Source: CAYVAP01 sp964343195
Lineage (GTDB): Bacteria > Bacteroidota > Bacteroidia > J057
Length of the DNA stretch: 31,668 bases
NCBI GenBank assembly: GCA_964343195.1
Contig: CAYFIR010000075.1
Span: 1 to 31,668 of the forward strand
Reading direction: 5' to 3'
This document shows positions 25,462 to 31,668 of the stretch, piece by piece. The notes beneath the pieces are model-generated. The model worked only from the letters and a program-made list of their open reading frames with translations, had not been told where the DNA came from and did not search any database. Made by a program: the position numbers and the translations under genes. How positions within the stretch are numbered: the first letter of the stretch is position 1; every line of letters begins with the position of its first letter.

Positions 25462-25493
25462 TTGTTTCATTGGAGCCAATTGCTTTACCTTTG
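25462..25493 (+). promoter_or_regulatory. Bacteroidota-type promoter of tRNA-Phe
   Basis: TTG (25462-25464), 21 nt, TACCTTTG (25486-25493), an exact TAnnTTTG, 20 nt before the mature tRNA 5' end. Confidence 0.68.
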
Positions 25494-25513
25494 TGCCACT
25501 TCCAAAGAAAGGA

Positions 25514-25586
25514 GGTGTGGTAGCTCAGTTGGTAGAGCAAAGGACTGAAAATCCTTGTGTCGGCGGTTCGATTCCGTCCCACACCA
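25514..25586 (+). tRNA. tRNA-Phe (anticodon GAA)
   Basis: A complete 73-nt cloverleaf: acceptor GGTGTGG/CCACACC, D stem GCTC/GAGC, anticodon stem AAGGA/TCCTT with loop CTGAAAA (anticodon GAA), 5-nt variable loop, T stem GGCGG/CCGTC with loop TTCGATT, discriminator A. The 3' CCA is not encoded (CAA follows the discriminator). It has an exact promoter upstream and a terminator 8 nt downstream, so it is a single-gene unit. Confidence 0.97.
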
Positions 25587-25594
25587 CAACCCAA

Positions 25595-25622
25595 AAAAAG
25601 CCCCTGTTTCCAGGGGCTTTTT
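25595..25622. terminator. Bidirectional terminator of tRNA-Phe and the dehydrogenase-like gene
   Basis: A 12-bp stem (25595-25606 with 25611-25622) with loop TTTC, A run before and T run after. It ends the tRNA on the plus strand and, by its T run on the other strand, the minus gene whose stop is at 25648. Confidence 0.9.
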
Positions 25623-25647
25623 GTATGCTGCACTTTTCCAGGGACTT

Positions 25648-27240
25648 TTACTCCCCTTTCACCACCTTTCCATAGGTCTTTTGGCCATTGATCGACACCT
25701 CGATCAGGTAGAAGCCATTGGGTACCTGCTGCCCACTGGAGCTGGTGCCGTCCCAGCTGAGTTGCATGGGCTGTGTGTACTGCCCTTCCCAGATGGTGGC
25801 GACCAAGCGCCCTTCCATGGTATAGGCCATCACCGACGCTGCTCCAGAGCCGTTCATGTCAAGGTCAATCTGGATGTGGTCATTGAAGGGATTGGGGAAG
25901 ATCGACAGCTCTGACTGTTCCAGGTCGGCTGGCACATCGGTAGTTCCTGCGGCTCCAAATGACACCTCATACAGCGCTCCGTTGTTGGCATGCTCTACGA
26001 CATACATCTTGTCGCCTATCAGGGCCGCATCTACCGGACGGTTAAAGCCCAGGGCCACGCGGGCGATGTCAGCTTCGTAGTTGTCACCAACCTTGGTCAG
26101 GTCGATCATCAGCAGGTCTTCGCCGATCTGGTTAAAGGGCTTGAACTTCCGGTCATTGGTATTGCTCCAGCTCATGGAGAAGGCCTTGCCCTGAAACTCT
26201 CCGGGCAGGGCATTGAGCGTGTCAAAGGTCAGCCCTACGGGCGAACTGTGCGGGGTAAACGTCCCCATTAGCCGGCCGATGTCACTGGCGTCCTTTACCT
26301 GGGCATCTACCGTGTCGCGAAACAGGTCCTGATCGGGGCCGTGGCTCATGACGGGCCAGATCAACGGTACTCCAGGCTTGGCGGGGAAGTTGGGATCGTT
26401 GTAAAAGGTGGACTCCATGGTAACATTGGTAACCAGGGGATCAGATGCAGGGGGGTTATAGCCCGGGTACTGCATCAGGTTCTCATTAGGGCCGATCATC
26501 CAGGGAAAGCCATAATGCGCTCCCTCGCGAATCCAGTTGAGCTCTTCCTGACGGTCAGACTGATCGGCCTGGTCCAGGCCAAAAAGCAGCCCCTCGCCGT
26601 TGTATTCCACGTCGTAGGTATTGCGCAGGCCGGTGGCAAACAGGTAGTCCTCCATGAAGGTCTCATCGTCCTGCAGGGTGAGGTTCTCGGTGGTTACAGG
26701 AAACTTGAGCAATTTGGCCGTAAAGGCATTTTCCCGCTGACCATTGCTTTTCTGCTCGCCGTGGTCGGTACGAGCCCCACTGTTTACGAGGATGTACTGC
26801 TCGTCGGGGGTTTCAACGACTGCATTGAAACGGTGGTCCCGGCTGCTCCTGGGATAGGTGGCGGTGACCATGGTCGTCCAGGACGTGCCGTCGTATTTTT
26901 TGACGATGGCGATGTTGTCAGCCGCACCGCTGACCATGCTGACGAGGTAGATATTGCCACTGGTGCCAATGTCAAAACCATAGACTTCGTTTAGTCCGTG
27001 GTCACTGGTGTCAAAGACCTTCGTAGCAGTCCCTGAAGCGATGTCAACATTGAATATGTCTCCACTTACCGTGGCATAGTAGAGTTCTGAAGTGTTGGGA
27101 TCGACATCAATGCGGGTGGCCGTGTTGGAGCCTACATCCACGATTTTTCGGATGCTAATGGAGTCGTGCAGGGCCGTCGGCTGTCCCCAGACAGCCAGAG
27201 ACAGGAAAAGTATCAGGGTGAATAGTAGGGTAGGTTTCAT
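25648..27240 (-). CDS. T9SS-exported sugar dehydrogenase-like beta-propeller protein
   Basis: A 530-residue protein with a signal peptide (hydrophobic 5-18, cut near WGQ at 18-20). The body resembles PQQ-dependent glucose/sorbosone dehydrogenase-type six-bladed propellers: ATGLRNTYDVEYNGEGLLFG (202-221), then EELNWIREGAHYGFPWMIG (232-250), which corresponds to the family's G-x-RNP and N-x-I-x-x-G-x-NYGWP motifs, here partly altered. Whether it binds PQQ cannot be told; no cofactor genes are nearby. The last ~80 residues are a T9SS type A sorting domain with LSIFPNPFNDHIQIDLD and PNGFYLIEV. So the protein is probably exported across the outer membrane. It follows the gene at 27249-28298 by 8 nt and ends close to the tRNA terminator. 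Confidence 0.83.
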   Translation of the reverse strand: MKPTLLFTLILFLSLAVWGQPTALHDSISIRKIVDVGSNTATRIDVDPNTSELYYATVSGDIFNVDIASGTATKVFDTSDHGLNEVYGFDIGTSGNIYLVSMVSGAADNIAIVKKYDGTSWTTMVTATYPRSSRDHRFNAVVETPDEQYILVNSGARTDHGEQKSNGQRENAFTAKLLKFPVTTENLTLQDDETFMEDYLFATGLRNTYDVEYNGEGLLFGLDQADQSDRQEELNWIREGAHYGFPWMIGPNENLMQYPGYNPPASDPLVTNVTMESTFYNDPNFPAKPGVPLIWPVMSHGPDQDLFRDTVDAQVKDASDIGRLMGTFTPHSSPVGLTFDTLNALPGEFQGKAFSMSWSNTNDRKFKPFNQIGEDLLMIDLTKVGDNYEADIARVALGFNRPVDAALIGDKMYVVEHANNGALYEVSFGAAGTTDVPADLEQSELSIFPNPFNDHIQIDLDMNGSGAASVMAYTMEGRLVATIWEGQYTQPMQLSWDGTSSSGQQVPNGFYLIEVSINGQKTYGKVVKGE

Positions 27241-27248
27241 GAGTTTGA

Positions 27249-28298
27249 TTATGGATGGGTGATAAAAATCTTGGTGGTCTGGATCGAGGAAGCGCTCGTC
27301 AGGCGGATGAGATATAGGCCGGCAGGATATTGGGCCCGCTCGATTTCGCAGAAATTGTTGCCTGTCACCGCCTGTCCCTCAAATAGGGTGGCAAGAGCGC
27401 GCCCATTCAGGCCAAAAAGCTGTACCCGCACCGCCTCAGTGGTGGGGGATTGGTAGCCAATTAGAATCCGCGACGGATCAAAATCCTGAAAAACGGTAAG
27501 TTGCCGCTCCTGCGAAGTAGCAGACTCTACACGAGTTGCCTGATCGGCATCCCGATAGGTCCATGCAGCACTTCGCTCCAGAAAGGCGTAGAAGTCCTCC
27601 GTAGCGTAGTTGACAGGATTCGTGCTATTGACCGTGGTTCGGTTGTCATAGTTGGGCGAAGTCAGGCAGAACATACACATCCGGATGGGACGATCAGCCG
27701 TCGAATTGATAGTTCCCACTTCAAAGCCATCCGGGCTGATGGTTCCGCCCCCTCTTTTGGCGGTATTGGTCACACTTGCCAGCTTGTCAGACACCACCCC
27801 GGCATGGTCAAAGAGAATGCCCGTGTGGTCATACTGCGGATTGGTGCAGATGGTCAGTTCCTCACCGACGTCATAAGGCTGGGTGATGTAGTGGTCATTT
27901 TGGTCGATGCGGAGGATGTAGTCGCCTGCTGCTCCTTCGGTTGCTTCGATGCCCATACCCAGGCCCCAGGCCCCCGCCAGCGGCGCAGGCTCCATAACGA
28001 CGATGTCCAGTGGGAATCCGTCCCCACTAAATCGGGCAACGTCGGTAGATCCTACGGATTCATTGATCCAGATTCCATCATAGCCATTATAGACACTGGC
28101 ATTGGCTGAGCTGTAAGTACCAGCGGCCATGTAGGTTGCCTCATACCCCCAGGCATTGAGGCTGTCAACCAGGTCCTGGTCGATCTTTCTGGGATCGGAT
28201 TCAGCATTTCCGCCGACATACAGGATTTTTTGTGCGTGGAGCGATGCTCCCAGTGCCGATACAAGGAACAGGAGCATAGTTGTTTTGTACAGATTCAT
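27249..28298 (-). CDS. T9SS-exported protein of unknown function
   Basis: A 349-residue protein with a signal peptide (hydrophobic 7-20, cut near LHAQ at 20-23). The mature N-terminus (KILYVGGNAESDPRK, then LVDSLNAWGYEATYM) resembles a Rossmann- or flavodoxin/amidotransferase-like beta-alpha start, but no active site is clear. The central part (about 75-250) is not recognisable. The last ~80 residues look like a T9SS sorting domain by the strand pattern VRVQLFGLNGRALATLFEGQ and PAGLYLIRLTS, although its first motif reads VFQDFDPSRI where VFPNP is expected. It heads a two-gene operon with the dehydrogenase-like gene 8 nt downstream. Confidence 0.72.
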   Translation of the reverse strand: MNLYKTTMLLFLVSALGASLHAQKILYVGGNAESDPRKIDQDLVDSLNAWGYEATYMAAGTYSSANASVYNGYDGIWINESVGSTDVARFSGDGFPLDIVVMEPAPLAGAWGLGMGIEATEGAAGDYILRIDQNDHYITQPYDVGEELTICTNPQYDHTGILFDHAGVVSDKLASVTNTAKRGGGTISPDGFEVGTINSTADRPIRMCMFCLTSPNYDNRTTVNSTNPVNYATEDFYAFLERSAAWTYRDADQATRVESATSQERQLTVFQDFDPSRILIGYQSPTTEAVRVQLFGLNGRALATLFEGQAVTGNNFCEIERAQYPAGLYLIRLTSASSIQTTKIFITHP

Positions 28299-29094
28299 AG
28301 GTAGAGTCCTTGGGTGGATTATTATAAACTACACCCACATCAACTATTTGCTGTTCTGTAGTGTGTGGGTAGTTGAGCGACAATAAACCCTGAATATCAG
28401 ACAAGTAGCCACTTCGAGGCCATCCCTGCCTCACCTGAGATCGTCTTGTCCCGATTGCTTTTTTCCATTATGCGTCCTTCACCTATCCTCTCAGAGACTC
28501 ATGCTCATTTCCCACCCAGCCGCAGGACGGTTTGCTCCTCCCAGCAGTTTCAAATTGCAGACTGATGCAACAAGTTTTCCATTTTTACACTGGTTATGCT
28601 TCAGGAAAACGTCAGTCATGCAGGACAGACTGCTTTGATACTTTTCGACAGGTTTTAGCGAGGACATATAATATTCGCCAAAAGGGGACAAGGCAATCGC
28701 AAGAAAAGGGAATCGCCTCCAGCGTTGGGAACCGCATATCAGTTCGACCCTGGTAGCATGGCGCTCAAATGCCTATCGCCCCTAGTAGAGTCGGACCTTG
28801 CGATGGACTTACGAAAGGGAAGGTTTACTTCAAATTTCAACTATTTCTGTTTTATATTTAACCATAAGGCGAAAGGAAAAGTCTTAAGGAATAAAATAGG
28901 GAAAAAGCAGGATAGGTAGCCAAACTTGCCACGGAGTCCCGTGGCTTCAGTAGAGACTTTTTAACTGGCAGATGTAACATTCTCGTTGGTTTCTCCGCGT
29001 GAGTCTTCAAAAAATAAGTCTTTTTACCTTGGCACAATGTTCTGCTACCCGTTTTGGCTCTGGTGAGTAAAAATTGTTAGTGAGGCTGAATGGT
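28299..29094. other. 796-nt region without a convincing gene
   Basis: Upstream sequence of two divergent genes. Seen: an imperfect inverted repeat 28327-28339/28362-28374 (AACTAC-CCCACA type) close to the minus-strand gene, and a 7-bp GCCACGG/CCGTGGC hairpin at 28928-28945 with a T run at 28958-28962. Short open frames (for example 28725-28919) have no family character. No exact TAnnTTTG box was found. A small RNA ending at the 28928 hairpin is possible but not shown. Confidence 0.5.
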
Positions 29095-31065
29095 ATGGGA
29101 AAAAATCGTCACAAGACCGATCGCATTGAGGATAAAGTGTTGACTCAGTATCCTGAGTTGATGGGAGATGCATTAAGGCTGGGTAAAATCGGAATTTGGC
29201 AGTTGGATCTCGTGAAGCAGGAATCGGTCATGTCTAAGCAGATCTATGAGATCCACGAAGTTCCATTGGGAACTGAATTTGGAGTAAAAAATGGATTGAA
29301 ATATTTCCGGGAAGATTTCCACTCTGTTATGACAGAAGCTGTTGAGCGTGCGATACAGCATGGAGAAGCATATTCGGTCGAGGCAATTTTGGTTACAGGA
29401 CAGGGAAAAGAAAAGTGGGTCCGGGCCGAGGGGCAGGCCTTTTTCAAGGACGGAAAAGCGGTGATGCTAAGTGGGGTCATGCAGGATATCCATGAACAGA
29501 AACTAAAAGAGCTATCGCTGAGGGAGCAAGACATCCGCATTAGAGGCATATTCAATGGCTCCAAGAACTTCATGGGCCTTATGGAGCCTGATGGAACCAT
29601 GATAGAAATCAACACAAGTGGACTTAAACTTTGGAATAAAACATCCCGGGATATCAAAGGGCAGAAGATCTACGATCTCCCATGGTGGTCTGAAAACGAA
29701 AAAGCCAACCTAAAACTAAAGGAGTCGATCGAAGAAGCAACTGGAGGTGCGCACATCCAATACGACGTAGAGCTTTTCCCAAACCGAAAACCAGTTTTCA
29801 TAGACTTCTCGATTTCCCCCATTCTTGACTCGGAAGGAAAAGTAAAATACCTGTTAGCAGAAGGCGCTGATATTTCCGATAGGGTAGAGATGCAGAATAC
29901 GCTACAGGAAAACCTGCACCAATTACGGAGCTTTATTTCCCATGCCCCTCAGGAAGCTGTTATGCTGGACACGGAGCTGAGGTTCCTCGGAGTATCCAAA
30001 AAGTGGAGTGAAATATATGGTCTGGTTGAAGAAGATATAATAGGAAAAAGCTACGAGGAAGTACTCGAACTTATCCATAAAGCTCCATATATGCTTCCCT
30101 ACTATGAACGAGCACTAAAAGGGGAGCGGGTAGAAAACGAACGGGTTTTCATATTGGAGCCAAATGGCGCGAAGAAATGGAAGGAAATCACCGTAAGTCC
30201 CTGGCACGACATCCACGGAAAACCGGGAGGAGTAATTCGCTATAGCAATGACATAACCGACCAGATTGAATACCAGACCCGACTGGACAATCTCAACCAG
30301 GAACTGGAGCAGCAGGTCGAGGAACGGACAGCGCAGATGCGGAGCCTCAATAAAGAGATGGAGCAGTTTGTCTACATCGCATCGCATGACCTGCAGGAAC
30401 CCCTGCGCACCATCAACAGTTATTCTGAAATCCTTCAGGAAGAGTCTGGATTGTCAGAAAACCAGCTATTCATGCTGAAAAGGGTATCCACCGCAGCGAT
30501 AAGGATGAAAAGCCTCGTCAAGGACCTGCTGGACTACTCCAGGGTAGGGCGTATTGCGGAGGCCGAAACACTCGATCTCAGGAATCTCATCGAAGGGATT
30601 ACCCAGGACTTTGGACAGGTGATCAAGGAAACCGAAGCAACAATTGTCATACGAGAGCTACCAGAACTTTTTGCTATCCAGAGCGACATCCGACAACTGT
30701 TCCAAAACCTGATCAGCAATGCACTCAAGTACCGATCTGATACCGCTCCCCCCTATATTGAAATAGGATTTCAGGTAGAAAGTGGCGTATTTTCGTTATC
30801 CGACAACGGAATAGGAATTGAGGAAAAGTATGAAGAAAGGATTTTCCAGATCTTTCAGCGTTTACATCACCGTGAACAATACTCAGGAACAGGGATCGGT
30901 CTGGCTATGTGCAAAAAGGTAGTGGGGCGATATAACGGAAAAATCTGGATGAAATCGACCGTTGGTATAGGATCTACTTTTTATTTTACCCTCCCAACCG
31001 CTTTAAATCCAAACCTGCTACCCGATGGTACTGACACCCAAGCTAAACCAAATCCTGCTCATTGA
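29095..31065 (+). CDS. Three-PAS sensor histidine kinase, cytoplasmic
   Basis: A 656-residue soluble kinase. PAS domains lie at about 25-138, 145-266 and 275-392 (ending in SNDITDQIEY), followed by a coiled coil 393-422 (LNQELEQQVEERTAQMRSLN). HisKA carries His431 in FVYIASHDLQEPLRTI. HATPase_c has NLISNALK (538-545), DNGIG (570-574), FQIFQRL and GTGIGLA (598-604), all intact. The first PAS shares the IHEVPL/IHEMPL stretch with the second PAS of the kinase at 619-2124, so the two are paralogs. The ATG at 29095 is preferred to a TTG at 29074, seven codons upstream. The last 41 nt overlap the receiver gene in another frame, which points to translational coupling. Confidence 0.92.
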   Translation: MGKNRHKTDRIEDKVLTQYPELMGDALRLGKIGIWQLDLVKQESVMSKQIYEIHEVPLGTEFGVKNGLKYFREDFHSVMTEAVERAIQHGEAYSVEAILVTGQGKEKWVRAEGQAFFKDGKAVMLSGVMQDIHEQKLKELSLREQDIRIRGIFNGSKNFMGLMEPDGTMIEINTSGLKLWNKTSRDIKGQKIYDLPWWSENEKANLKLKESIEEATGGAHIQYDVELFPNRKPVFIDFSISPILDSEGKVKYLLAEGADISDRVEMQNTLQENLHQLRSFISHAPQEAVMLDTELRFLGVSKKWSEIYGLVEEDIIGKSYEEVLELIHKAPYMLPYYERALKGERVENERVFILEPNGAKKWKEITVSPWHDIHGKPGGVIRYSNDITDQIEYQTRLDNLNQELEQQVEERTAQMRSLNKEMEQFVYIASHDLQEPLRTINSYSEILQEESGLSENQLFMLKRVSTAAIRMKSLVKDLLDYSRVGRIAEAETLDLRNLIEGITQDFGQVIKETEATIVIRELPELFAIQSDIRQLFQNLISNALKYRSDTAPPYIEIGFQVESGVFSLSDNGIGIEEKYEERIFQIFQRLHHREQYSGTGIGLAMCKKVVGRYNGKIWMKSTVGIGSTFYFTLPTALNPNLLPDGTDTQAKPNPAH

Positions 31066-31465
31066 CGACAGCTTTGATGACAACTACCTTCATCAACGCT
31101 TACTTGAACAGATGGATATTGCCGAAAAGATTGCCGTTGCCTACGACGGGCAGGAAGCACTTGCTTACCTGTCAGGGACTGGAAACTTCTCTGAGCAGGA
31201 GCCACTGCACCCTCAACCGGACCTGATTTTTCTCGACATCAACATGCCCCGCATGAATGGATGGGAGTTCCTTAAATTCTACAGGGAACTGCCTGAAGAT
31301 GAGCGAGGAGGCGTGGTAATCGTCATGCTGACGACTTCCCTCAACCCTGATGACAGATCCAAGGCAAAGGAACTGGACCTGATCAGCACCTTTCTCCCCA
31401 AGCCACTTACTAAAGAGATGGTCGAAAAGGTCCTCCAGGAAAATTTTAGTGAGCGACTCCAGTGA
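31025..31465 (+). CDS. Single-domain response regulator (Rcp1-like receiver), partner of the three-PAS kinase
   Basis: A 146-residue receiver without output domain. Acidic pair Asp14-Asp15, phospho-acceptor Asp71 in LIFLDINMPRMNGWEFL, Thr103/104 at the switch and Lys126 in LPKPL are visible. The ATG at 31025 lies within the kinase coding sequence (41-nt overlap) and gives the normal receiver N-terminus LNQILLIDDSFDDNYLH. The stretch IDD-x-x-DDNYLH-x-R is shared with the receiver at 201-626, which supports duplication of the whole kinase-receiver unit. Confidence 0.92.
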   Translation: MVLTPKLNQILLIDDSFDDNYLHQRLLEQMDIAEKIAVAYDGQEALAYLSGTGNFSEQEPLHPQPDLIFLDINMPRMNGWEFLKFYRELPEDERGGVVIVMLTTSLNPDDRSKAKELDLISTFLPKPLTKEMVEKVLQENFSERLQ

Positions 31466-31470
31466 GACAG

Positions 31471-31514
31471 GTTCGGAGTCAGTAGTGGAAAGAGTTCGTG
31501 GTTCGAAGTTGAAT
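31471..31514. repeat. Heptad repeat patch downstream of the second receiver
   Basis: GTTCGGA, GTCAGTA, GTGGAAA, then after two extra bases GTTCGTG, GTTCGAA and GTTGAAT: 7-nt units, most beginning GT. A further GGTTCAA-AGTTCCC pair lies near 31593. The rest of 31466-31668 has no gene. Confidence 0.45.
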
Positions 31515-31668
31515 GCACTGACAATCAGACTGTTATCTCAACTCGAATTAGTCAGGAACTTCATTCCGAATCCCCTAGTCATTTGTTTCGCGGTTCAAAG
31601 TTCCCATGTTACAGACCATTCCGTTTTCAATTGCCCCTGGCGTCCGAGACGCTTTGACTTGACGTTTC

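Noticed and set aside
25406..25675. Open frames on both strands across the tRNA-Phe gene
   Set aside because: They are translations of the tRNA and its terminator; the minus frame gives the familiar GRNRTADTRIFSPLLYQLSYHT false protein.
28690..28790. tRNA-like phrase (GTTCGACCCTGG)
   Set aside because: No cloverleaf can be built around it; only one T-loop-like word.
28725..28919. 64-residue open frame on the plus strand
   Set aside because: No family character, no promoter, Phe/Lys-rich composition like its noncoding surroundings.

Overview
The window looks like chromosomal DNA of a member of the Bacteroidota, possibly a marine Saprospiria/Lewinella-like bacterium. The rank below phylum is inference. 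Evidence for the phylum: three secreted proteins end in type IX secretion (T9SS) sorting domains; start codons lack Shine-Dalgarno sequences; four upstream regions carry the phylum's -7 element TAnnTTTG with a TTG element 18-21 nt upstream; and families typical of the phylum occur (four-helix-bundle IVP protein, POT peptide transporters, M1-like peptidase with GMEYP).

Layout. 201-2124 (-): PAS histidine kinase and overlapping stand-alone receiver. 2351-4750 (-): exported M1 metallopeptidase. 5035-7679 (+): rdgB, uridine kinase, flippase-like membrane protein. 7960-15088: two POT transporters (-) on either side of a T9SS-exported beta-helix protein (+) built of 441-nt repeats and interrupted by a 100-N assembly gap. 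15310-19892 (-): fabH, a lipoprotein, efp, accB, accC in one direction. 20132-21097 (-): trxB. 21382-22503 (+): tandem TerB-like protein. 22522-25283 (-): membrane 4Fe-4S protein and CCG-domain partner, with an IVP gene between them. 25514-25586 (+): tRNA-Phe(GAA). 25648-28298 (-): two T9SS-exported proteins, one like a sugar dehydrogenase. 29095-31465 (+): a second PAS kinase plus overlapping receiver, paralogous to the first pair.

How the genes work together. The fabH-efp-accB-accC run joins fatty-acid initiation and malonyl-CoA supply to a translation factor. The M1 peptidase and two POT transporters fit extracellular peptide degradation followed by uptake, though they are not one operon. 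The two iron-sulfur proteins form an HdrD/GlpC-like electron-transfer pair. The two kinase-receiver pairs near the window ends are phosphorelay modules without a DNA-binding output in view.

Most of the window is ordinary housekeeping. The points I would look at again are the beta-helix repeat array and its gap (the contig ends share an exact 55-mer), an EF-P with Arg and without the usual Pro at its loop tip, the IVP gene flanked by short inverted repeats inside an iron-sulfur operon, a perfect palindrome at the predicted start of that operon, and degenerate 7-nt-period repeats in several intergenic regions. I did not find a clearly new defence, mobile or biosynthetic system. Bases 1-145 hold no gene I can support.
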